A stretch of DNA of 14,515 nt from Bipolaris cookei (taxonomy: Eukaryota; Ascomycota; Dothideomycetes; Pleosporales; Pleosporaceae). Made by a program: the position numbers and the translations under genes. The stretch spans positions 1 to 14,515 of the forward strand of contig NRSV01000182.1 of NCBI GenBank assembly GCA_002286855.1, in the 5' to 3' direction. Position 1 is the first letter of the stretch. Every line of letters starts with the position of its first letter. The notes below the pieces were generated by a model, which did not search any database, was not told the DNA's origin, and worked only from the letters and a program-made list of their open reading frames with translations. Positions 8,129 through 14,515 of this stretch are shown here, piece by piece.

Positions 8129-8139
8129 GTGAACCACGT

Positions 8140-8178
8140 TACTATTATTATTATTATTATTATTATTATCATTATTTT
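8140..8178. repeat. ATT trinucleotide run, possible LINE 3' tail
   Basis: This is a run of ATT triplets with one ACT and one ATC. Read on the - strand it is a TAA tail after AATCAAATTAAAATAATGA, as found at the 3' ends of some I/Tad-type LINEs. It flanks element C on the right, as the 6930-7042 array does on the left. Confidence 0.65.
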
Positions 8179-8906
8179 AATTTGATTAGAGTCTATATGT
8201 AGCCAGGGGCTATGTAAGACTTTGGCCGTAGGCCGTTCTATCTTGTTATTTACATGTGGGGTTTTGATTTTTCTTTGTGTAGTACTACTGTGATGCTTCG
8301 GCTTTTGTCTGTTTGCGGCTATGCCTCTAGCAGACGCCTGGTACTAAAGAGCAGTTGGGTAAAATTGGAGAGATGTTAGATAGCTAGGCTATCTTCCAGC
8401 GGGCTCTTGCTTGGGGGAAGTAAGGAAACCAAGAAACGATATATCAGCGCTATGCTCGTATCGGCTGTCCTCCAAACAATGATATTTTAGAGTTTCCTTT
8501 CTAGTCAGTGTTAGTCCGCCTCTAATATTTGCCTCTCCGCGAAAGATATTAGATGAGTCAGCATTAGACACTATCACGGTATACTTAGCGGTAGCTCCTT
8601 AAGCACACAGGCCCTTAAAGACGTCCAGTGTGTCTTGTATAGTGACGAGAGTCTAGGAGAGAGAGTGTCTCGTTACAAAGTGTGTCCCGGCACGTAAGGA
8701 TGGACATTAACTACTTGAACGCTAGAAAGGAGTAAGGACAAAAGCTCCAGATTACTCTAATAACTATTGTCCTGCTTTGTTTATTAATAACTCTTACACA
8801 CCAGCCTTCGTATTCGTGTTACCCACTATCGTAGGTTCATCAGTCAGCTTTACGGTCTGTGTGTGATAGATTTCGCAACAAGCAATTAAGTGGGGCTCAA
8901 AAGGTC
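8179..8906. other. Unassigned non-coding DNA, part perhaps LINE 3' UTR
   Basis: No convincing gene is seen in this 0.7 kb. On the - strand the part next to the TAA run (8180-8390) has stops in all frames and a short GGCCGTAGGCC inverted motif at 8223-8233, so it could be the 3' UTR of a LINE whose body is missing. A 62-codon frame on the - strand (8389-8577, ending SPKQEPAGR) shows no motif I recognise and no similarity to the neighbouring elements. The part from 8640 to 8906 shows nothing beyond ordinary AT-balanced sequence. Confidence 0.4.
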
Positions 8907-9069
8907 CAACTTGACTTGCTTGGTCACCTATTAAAGCCAAGTTATTTCCTATAAAGGTTTAACTTCTACCTATATAGGTAAGTGGGTTTCTGAAGGTGAA
9001 CAACTTGACTTGCTTGTTGTGAACTCTGTGTGACTTGAGTTCCGCTTAAAAAAATTTAAATACGGAACT
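8907..9069 (+). promoter_or_regulatory. Putative promoter of the secreted-peptide gene
   Basis: A TATA-like TTTAAATA at 9055-9062 lies about 110 bp before the ATG at 9173 and is followed by a C/T-rich stretch (9068-9100) typical of fungal start regions. The box sits in the loop of a perfect 7 bp inverted repeat, AGTTCCG (9038-9044) and CGGAACT (9063-9069). Upstream, CAACTTGACTTGCTTG occurs twice, at 8907-8922 and 9001-9016. Its core, TGACTTG, occurs a third time at 9031-9037. A perfect palindrome, ACCTATATAGGT, lies between at 8968-8979. These repeats could be binding sites for a regulator; that is inference from arrangement alone. Confidence 0.5.
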
Positions 9070-9172
9070 TCTGCCTCCCCTTTCAAAAACACATCTTCCA
9101 CAAGAGCTTGCTTACACCTTATCACAAACACTACAATATACTCAAGGTACTACAGACACGTGGTTTTTCAAC

Positions 9173-9465
9173 ATGAGTATAGCACTCTCTCACGACTAGT
9201 AGTACTTCTACAATTCTAATTTGTTTTAGAAATTCACTCTCTTCTTCAGCTAGTGGCCTTCGCCTCGACTGTCACTGTCACCTCCGCTGCTACGATCCCT
9301 ACTGCTCAAAACCTAGAGGGTATCCAAATTTCCCAGGTTGCGGACAAAGATATTGGCGGACTAGAAAAACGTAAGGATGCAGTCTCGTATGGCTTTTTTT
9401 GCGGCCTCACCTTTGGTATCTGGCGCCATGCGTGCCACTGCGCAAAATCGAACGATTGTCATTAA
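9173..9465 (+). CDS. Small secreted cysteine-containing peptide precursor, two exons
   Basis: I read a two-exon gene: exon 1 is 9173-9176 (ATG plus one base), the intron 9177-9229, exon 2 9230-9465, giving 79 residues. The second exon alone has no in-frame ATG at its start; splicing supplies it and makes a clean secretion signal. The signal has a Lys at residue 2, a hydrophobic core LLQLVAFA, and a likely cut after Ala21 (VTVTSA/A). A pro-region of about 28 residues ends in LEKR (46-49), a classic Kex2 site. The remaining 30 residues hold four cysteines, C59, C70, C72 and C78 (C-X10-C-X-C-X5-C), with aromatic residues before and between them. The product is probably exported and cut in the Golgi. 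Effector, antimicrobial or signalling roles are all possible; I recognise no family. Its neighbours are all transposons, and a LINE starts 250 bp downstream. No stop or frameshift breaks it. Confidence 0.6.
9177..9229 (+). other. Predicted 53 bp intron of the secreted-peptide gene
   Basis: The donor is GTATAG, a weak fit to the fungal GTATGT consensus. The branch site is CTAAT at 9216-9220. The acceptor is TTTTAG at 9224-9229, after a T-rich tract. The length is typical for fungi. It interrupts the first codons, leaving a 4-base coding part of exon 1. Confidence 0.55.
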
Positions 9466-9717
9466 ATTAATCAGTTAGAAAGGAGGGTAGCTAGCCTACG
9501 GGAATGTCAAAGTCGTCGTTGTTAGCAGCGTGGCACAGACATGCTGAGGCACTTTTAATCACATTCACTGTCTCATTTACGCCACTGGCATTAAGAATTA
9601 TTGTCCATCTGAAAGAACACCATTCTACCACCGTCTCAGAAATTGTTCGAAAACTCGTTTACCTAACCTACTAGACTATACGATTTCAACGCACTTACTC
9701 ACATTGCGAAATTTGCA
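9466..9717. other. Gene-free stretch; 3' region of the peptide gene and/or LINE 5' UTR
   Basis: No coding frame or RNA gene is seen here. The first bases after the stop are AT-rich (ATTAAATTAAT), which could serve 3'-end formation. The last part leads into the ORF1 ATG at 9718 and is best taken as the 5' UTR of the LINE, but the border between gene and element cannot be placed by eye. Confidence 0.4.
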
Positions 9718-10918
9718 ATGGCGGGCGGTGCATCTACGACGGAAGAAGATGGTCGACCTGACGCGGTTGCGACGCGTCAGGACGCGACTACAACAACAAA
9801 GGGAAAAAGACCGGAACTACCGGGGAAATGGATTGAGACACTGGAGAAACAGATAAGGCAACAAGAACAAATACTGACAACAGTAGTAAAAAGAGCGGTC
9901 GAGGGTGTGAATAATGCTGGCAGCGAAGAGGACCTCTTCCATATCATCCGCGAACTCACCGCGGCAACAACAGGTGGGCCAGAACCTGGCCCGTATCAAA
10001 TTGCCCAAAACGGGCCAAACAACAGATGGAAAGGAAGGGATACAGGCTATACTCCAGAGATTGGACGCGATGGAGGCACGCCTGGAAGAGGGGATAAAGA
10101 AGGACAGAACAACAACAAAGGCGCCCACGCGTCAAGAGCCGATAAGCTGGAGTCAGGTGGCCTCGAGGGGCACTATCCACTCAGCAAAAATCGAATTACG
10201 GATGGAAACAACCAAGGGCACGGCGCCTGAAACAGCGCAGGAAAAGTTGGCCCGTATCTGGGTTGCCATCCCGGATGCAAAGGCAATCATCCCTCATCCA
10301 AAAGCACCCAACAAGATCTCGGTGGTGGTCAAGGACGCAGCGCGACGGGATCAGATCATACAAGCAGGCATTCAGGTCTCGGATGGCATCAAGATCATCT
10401 GACGACCTAAATTGATTATGATATCAGGCATTCATCTTGGAACCTCAACCCAAAACAAGAAATCCAGCAAAAACGACACGTGGATTAGGAAAGTCAACAA
10501 ACAAAACCGAAACCTTCGAGTCGAACAAGTACGATGTTTATACACAGACAAGAACCTTGCTAGCAGGTGGGAAAACAAAACGCAAACAAGAGGATCCATC
10601 CTCTTGAGTGTCAGCACAGAGGAATCCCAACTTAGGGCAGTGCGGGAAGGCATACTGGTTGGAGCGGAATGGCTTCCAGTCCGTCTGTGGGACGTATCGC
10701 TCACGAACGGACAATGCTTCAAGTGCTGGAAATGGGGCCATAGCCAATCTGTGTGTAATGCGACCAAGGACATCTGCGGACACTACGCAGGCAGCCATTC
10801 CACAAGGGACTGCAAAACGAAGGGCGACGAAGCAGCCAGCTGTGCAGCCTGCAAGTCAAAGGGTCATAAGGCCTGGATGACTAGACACTGCAAAGCTCAC
10901 CAAAGCTTCCGGAAAGCC
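9718..10918 (+). pseudogene. LINE ORF1 (gag-like, CCHC zinc knuckles), broken
   Basis: ORF1 of Tad1-type LINEs encodes a nucleic-acid-binding protein that packages element RNA. The ATG at 9718 begins MAGGASTTEEDGRPDAV, followed by a helical region (PGKWIETLEKQIRQQEQI) to about 9980. A frameshift then moves coding to frame 2, which carries a coiled-coil stretch (IQAILQRLDAMEARLEEG), the conserved WSQVAS, and a domain ending near SDGIKII. A TGA at 10400-10402 interrupts it, and the same frame then runs on through SVSTEESQLRAVREGILVGA to the knuckles. The first, CFKCWKWGHSQSVC, is complete. The second (CGHYAGSHSTRDC) has lost its second Cys, to Tyr. The third (CAACKSKGH...C) has an enlarged last gap. 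The hAT element cuts it at 10919, and no ORF2 follows. Whether it belongs to the same family as the ORF2 remnant at the start of the window is unknown. Confidence 0.82.
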
Positions 10919-10939
10919 CAGGGCTCGCAATGGTTCAAA

Positions 10940-11020
10940 ATCAAATCAAAGCTTGATTTGTTTTTGATTTGATCGAAACTTGAATAACTTGCTTTGAATT
11001 GAATAACTTGATTTGATTTG
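10940..11020. repeat. hAT left subterminal repeats
   Basis: Short TCAAATCAAA and TTGATTTG motifs are clustered here on both strands. The 21-mer at 10980-11000 (TTGAATAACTTGCTTTGAAT plus T) recurs exactly inverted at 13918-13938. Such subterminal motifs are the usual binding sites of hAT transposases. Confidence 0.75.
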
Positions 11021-11230
11021 AAAATTTCATGGCATAACCTTGTTAGCTACTTAGAATGAGACGCTGAGTGCGTCGGACAGATAGCCCAGCGACTCTATTG
11101 GTCAAGCTAACTATCCAATTCTCGCCACGTCCGCTTCACGCTTTATGCCTTTAGAAACATATTTAATCCACTTCTACCGTACACTGTAATAGTGCACACA
11201 ACGTTTTGTTACAATACATTCTTTGTTAGC

Positions 11231-13787
11231 ATGACATCAGTATCTTCTGACTCGCTTACGAGCTTATCTAACCTGCCTTTGTCGCCAACATGCGAACGTG
11301 AATATGCCATTCCGCATAGCTTCGATATTAATACTCGATTTTGCGGTGGCTATCTGCTCCGACGTCAGTTTGCACATAAGCACTCTCGACAACGCCGAGG
11401 TTGGATCTACAATCATGGCGCTCTCGTCTATCACCCATTGAACCCAAACAAAGATCGATGGATTTGTACCCACTGTAATAGTGCTGGTTATGAGACTACC
11501 TTTGATCCAGTATCCTCAACAGCAGCAGCAGCGCATCTATTCCGAAAGCATAACATTAGCCAAGTAGAGCGAGACAACTTACCCAATACATATGACCCAC
11601 TCGGCCTCAACAGCAGTGTTGAAGACAACAGGATCAGTACCTTGAATGCTCAAATTAGGGCTATGGATGAGCGCCTGCGTACGTTTACGAACATTGACTT
11701 CCTTGACTTCCAGCGGAGGCTAGTTGATTGGGTGATCCTTAACAATCAAAGTTATGCCGGAGCTTCGTCATTACAAGCGAGAGAGTTTTTCAAGTCCCTC
11801 AATCCAGAAATCGATAACAGGTTCTTATATCATAGTGGTAACTCTATCAAGCGACTAATTAAGGCTCACTATAGCTATGGTAAGCGTAGTCGCCCTTTCT
11901 TCCCTTCTTTTAACTCTATAGACTAACTAGTTACTAAAGCTATTGGTGTACTTCATTGCTCTATTCAAGCCGCACGATCGAAGATATCGCTTAGCTTCGA
12001 TATCTGGTCATCGTACAATCACCTCTCCTTCCTTGGCGTTGAAGCCCACTACCTGAATAACGAATACGAGCAAGTTGACGTCCTTATCGCCCTTCGACAG
12101 ATCCACGGCCGTCACACTGGAGAGGCTATCTGCAACCTTATACACACAATCTGTAATGAGCACGGAATTGATAGTAGTAACATTGGCTATATTGTTAGCG
12201 ACAACGCCTACAATAACGACGCTGCCTGCCGGATTCTTGGAGACGTGTTCTCTTTCGACTGGCGACATCGTCGTTTACGGTGCGGAGGCCATATTGTCAA
12301 CCTTGCAGCTCAATCAGCCTTAACCTACAAGCCTAGCGCATCTACAAAGAGGAAGTTGAATGAGGATGCCCTTAATGACGAGCGAGTTGAGGACATTGCT
12401 AGGCAGAAAGACCGGGATACTCAGTTGCTTGCCACCGCTTTCAAGCCAGTGGATCCACAAGACGAAGGGTCTCTTCAGGTACAGCAGGCTGAGTGGAGGA
12501 AAAGGGNGACCGGGATACTCAGTTGCTTGCCACCGCTTGCAAGCCAGTGGATCCACAAGACGAAGGGTCTCTTCAGGTACAGCAGGCTGAGTGGAGGAAA
12601 AGGGGATCCATTGGCAAGGCCCATAACATTGTCAACCACATTTGTGCTTCAGACCAGCGGAGAGAGAACTTTAGAAAGGCTCAGAAGGAGGTTGAAGGTC
12701 AGGCAGAGGTTAGAAAGATCTTCTCGCTAGTCTGCGACGGTGGTGTGCGCTGGAACTCATCATATCATATGATACATAGGCGTAATTTCTGTGTTAGGGG
12801 ATCACTAAGGCCGCTACATTGAGTACTAACTCTAGTACAGTACTTAAGCTTCGAAAGTCAGTTGACTTCCACCTCTTCGAACTCGAACAAGCTGGCGANC
12901 TATCAACGAAAAGACTAGAAGGCCAGAAGGTGAACATCTCGACTTGGCTAGACGAGATCGAGAAACTCCTCAAGTACTATGAACAGTGGATAGAGCGAAG
13001 CAAGAGACAGCCCCAGCCAAGTAAGGAGGTAAAGCAATTTGCAGCTTTGGTCTGGGCAAAGCTCGACTTCTACTACAGGGTTTCGGACCAAACACTAGTC
13101 TACACTGCAGCTCGAATCCTTAATCCCAACATTAATTGGCGAGGCCTCCAGAAACGATGGGAGGGTCGATCTGGGTGGCTCAGCAGCGCTCAAAAGCGTT
13201 TTGAAATGCTGTGCAAGTCTTATGATACTAGATCTATCAATACTGACGTTGATGTAGAGCCGTCAATCGTTACTAGAGCTACTCAGGTTGCTCAATCGCA
13301 GGCGAATGTCCTTGTCACAGAGAATCCATTTGACGATGACCTCCTCTTCTCCGACGACTACGTTCCTTCCGAGCCTGATACTGAAACACTTGCACAAGAG
13401 CTTGACCGTTACTACACAACACCAAAGGTACCACGGCGGGATGGCATAACAATTGATAGAGCCACTGGCAAACGCAAGGTTGTGAAGGAGCCAATAGATC
13501 TCATCACTTGGTGGCGCAATAACAAGGAGCGCTTTCCTACACTGCATAAGGTAGCGCTTGATATTTCTGCTGCACCGGCAATGAGTTCAGACCTAGAGCG
13601 TCGATTTAGTGAGGCTTCAAAAACGTGTACATCTAGTAGGAGCTCACCACTACGGTCCACGTTAGAGAGGAACCAGGTCCTTAGGTCTCTCATACAGGAG
13701 GGTATGGTAGAAGAGCGTCGGGTAGCAAACATGGCTGAAACTGAATGCTCTAACATCGATTCTGACGACTCTGAGGACTCCAACTAG
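11231..13787 (+). pseudogene. hAT transposase, several breaks
   Basis: The product would excise and reinsert the hAT element. Starting at the ATG at 11231, residues 58-107 form a BED-type zinc finger (C79, C82, H102, H107). A TAG at 11924-11926 interrupts the frame. The same frame then continues with the first catalytic Asp (SFDIWSSYNHLSFLGV, codon 11999-12001), the second in VSDNAYNND (codon 12200-12202), and the CxxH motif in RCGGHIVNLAA (12281-12292). A 98 bp direct duplication around the unknown base at 12507 shifts the frame. The third segment reads GGVRWNSSYHMIHR. Another frame change follows near 12785-12819, where part of the insertion domain seems missing. The C-terminal half (12819-13787) is open and includes the dimerisation region, WWRNNKERFPTLHKVALDIS, then MSSDLERRFSEAS. 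Its usual SAE motif is SSD here. A second unknown base lies at 12899. Confidence 0.88.
12410..12605 (+). repeat. 98 bp tandem duplication around an ambiguous base
   Basis: The segments 12410-12507 and 12508-12605 are direct copies. They differ at one base (T at 12441, G at 12539) and at the unknown base 12507, which matches G at 12605. The length is not a multiple of three, so the duplication breaks the transposase frame. A near-perfect repeat meeting exactly at an N is what an unmerged overlap between two contigs would look like. Confidence 0.95.
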
Positions 13788-13917
13788 CTGCTTCTATATA
13801 TAAGAATGTTGTCATAACATGTCACTAGAGAGGCTGCGAATTATAGGTGTACGATTAGTACATCTATTATTTATAATTGCCCTTTGTTTGATTTTACAGG
13901 TATCGCAGCGGGGTATC

Positions 13918-14017
13918 AATTCAAAGCAAGTTATTCAATTCAAATCAAAATCAAATCGTATCAAACGCTCACATAATCAAACCAAATCAATCAAATCAAA
14001 TATCGCTTTGATTTGAT
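13918..14017. repeat. hAT right subterminal repeats
   Basis: This mirrors the left end. It holds the inverted 21-mer at 13918-13938, many TCAAATCAAA motifs, and GCTTTGATTTGAT at 14005-14017. Confidence 0.75.
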
Positions 14018-14032
14018 CCGTTGCGAGTCCTG

Positions 14033-14209
14033 TCAGCCTCAGAATTGATACAGGACACCTGGCTGCAGGCCCTCGATCCTGATACACACCAAATTCGATT
14101 ATCTTTATCACCGTCTGGCTGGATAAACAATGAGATAGGCTTCGCGTCGTTTCAGCAGGTGTTCGATCGCAGTACAAAGGCAAAGGCTCGCTCCTCTTAT
14201 CGATTACTG
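14033..14209 (+). pseudogene. P1-family transposase fragment (P4)
   Basis: From 14033 the sequence aligns with P1 residues 217-275. It reads SASELIQDTWLQALDP against SASGSIQDSWLQAFDP in P1, and ends QQVFDRSTKAKARSSYRLL against KQVFDRSTKPKARRSYRLL. No stop or frameshift lies within it. It begins exactly where the hAT element ends and stops just before the second catalytic Asp. It covers a later part of the protein than P2 (residues 1-153), so the two could be halves of one disrupted copy with residues about 154-216 lost. That is inference. Confidence 0.85.
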
Positions 14210-14211
14210 TC

Positions 14212-14272
14212 GCACGCGTAGGTGCGGTGAGAAAATGGAGGTTTTTGTTTGTTGCACGCGTACGTGCGGTGA
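14212..14272 (+). repeat. Two 19 bp direct repeats
   Basis: GCACGCGTAGGTGCGGTGA (14212-14230) and GCACGCGTACGTGCGGTGA (14254-14272) differ at one base and are 42 bp apart. The second forms a small hairpin, GCACG-CGTA-CGTGC. They start 2 bp after the P4 fragment ends, so they may belong to the end of another element. Confidence 0.8.
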
Positions 14273-14401
14273 ATTGATGAGTGTATTGTGTGTCTTGTAT
14301 GTATGATCTTCTTCTTGTCTTTTTGATGTTGTGCTCTCTACAATTGTCTTTTGTACACGACCATTGCAGGGGCTTGTTACATGTAGAATATCGACATATA
14401 T
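14273..14401. other. No feature seen
   Basis: This is T-rich sequence on the + strand without a supported gene, inverted repeat or RNA. Frames crossing it on the - strand are random. Confidence 0.4.
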
Positions 14402-14512
14402 CGGCTGTAGTCCATGCCGATATATCCTGGCATAGTGTTGGCCGTAATTCATGCCGATATGTCCTGGCATAACATCGGATGTAACTCATATCGATATATC
14501 CTTGCATAGTCT
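14402..14512. repeat. 37 bp minisatellite, three units in view
   Basis: The units are 14402-14438, 14439-14475 and 14476-14512. Each has the core CATGCCGATATATCCTGGCA or a variant of it. In the first two the core has inverted ends, ATGCC and GGCAT, and can form a small hairpin; the third has lost this. The array reaches the window edge and probably continues. Confidence 0.88.
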
Positions 14513-14515
14513 GCG

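Larger units (their letters stand above)
7043..8139 (+). mobile_element. Element C: internally deleted copy of the B family
   Basis: This 1097 bp element lies between TA at 7041-7042 and TA at 8140-8141. Its ends are inverted repeats (ACGTGGCTCACAAGCGAGG at the left; ACGTGGTTCACAAGCGAGG at the right, reversed). Both flanks are TTA-type repeats, so the insertion site is consistent. An internal deletion of roughly 0.7 kb relative to B removed most of the DDE domain. It has the form of a non-autonomous, MITE-like derivative that could only move with transposase from another copy. Confidence 0.92.
10919..14032 (+). mobile_element. hAT-superfamily transposon, decayed
   Basis: This 3114 bp element begins CAGGGCTCGCAATGG (10919-10933) and ends with the complement of CAGGACTCGCAACGG (14018-14032), a 15 bp inverted repeat with 13 matches and the CAG/CTG ends usual for hAT. 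Next to each end is a second shared block, ATCAAATCAAAGC (10940-10952; reversed at 14005-14017). hAT insertion should leave an 8 bp duplication, but the flanks GGAAAGCC and TCAGCCTC differ. The left flank is LINE ORF1 and the right flank a pogo transposase fragment. So either two copies recombined, or the sequence was joined wrongly within the element, where two ambiguous bases occur. Confidence 0.85.

Noticed and set aside
8968..8979. ACCTATATAGGT as the TATA box of the peptide gene
   Set aside because: It is over 190 bp from the ATG. The TTTAAATA at 9055 is better placed, so I list the palindrome only as a possible regulatory site.
9253..9465. Peptide gene starting at the GTG codon at 9253
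   Set aside because: GTG starts are not expected in a fungal nuclear gene. The spliced model supplies an ATG and a full signal peptide.
13412..13783. 123-codon - strand frame
   Set aside because: It is antisense to the hAT C-terminal region, whose + strand reading has clear family motifs.
10911..14040. 8 bp target duplication for the hAT element
   Set aside because: GGAAAGCC and TCAGCCTC do not match, and the flanks belong to different elements.
13977..14507. 176-codon - strand frame near the window end
   Set aside because: It crosses the hAT end, P4 in antisense and the minisatellite; the Tyr/Arg-rich repeats come from the 37 bp array.

Overview
The window reads as a transposon-rich stretch of a filamentous ascomycete genome. 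The evidence is the mix of elements (Tad1-like LINEs, Fot1/pogo-type DD35D transposons with TA target sites, a BED-finger hAT element) and one gene with a 53 bp intron carrying a fungal-type CTAAT branch site. No host housekeeping gene is present. Because of the repeats and two ambiguous bases (12507, 12899), part of the layout may reflect assembly. No database search was possible; family names rest on motifs read directly.

Layout. 1-1537: LINE ORF2 remnant (end of RT plus RNase H, + strand). 1540-3618: pogo/Fot1 element P1, with TIRs and TA duplication intact and one frameshift in the transposase. 3624-4075: fragment of a second LINE (- strand). It is fused to the 5' end of pogo element P3 (about 4076-4556, - strand). 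P3 shares one TA with the head of P2 (4559-5116, + strand), a P1 relative. 5119-6929 (B, - strand) and 7043-8139 (C, + strand): two copies of a pogo family with a C-terminal zinc knuckle, head to head across a TAA-type array. 8140-8900: LINE-tail-like repeat, then unassigned DNA. 8907-9465: a promoter-like segment and a small two-exon gene for a predicted secreted, Kex2-processed, four-cysteine peptide. 9718-10918: LINE ORF1 (gag-like, zinc knuckles), broken. 10919-14032: hAT element with a decayed transposase. 14033-14209: another P1-family fragment. 14212-14515: short repeats and a 37 bp minisatellite.

Two points stand out. First, the secreted-peptide gene is the only open gene that is not a transposon gene, and it sits in a repeat nest, as effector genes of plant-pathogenic fungi often do. 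Second, four pogo ends carry a tandem pair of 17 bp units, in P1 and C on one end only. Their transposases have CENP-B-type DNA-binding domains, and 17 bp is the length of the CENP-B box. Elements B and hAT have flanks that do not match each other, and a P1-family sequence lies on one side of each. This points to rearrangement, nested insertion or misassembly between 5117 and 14033.
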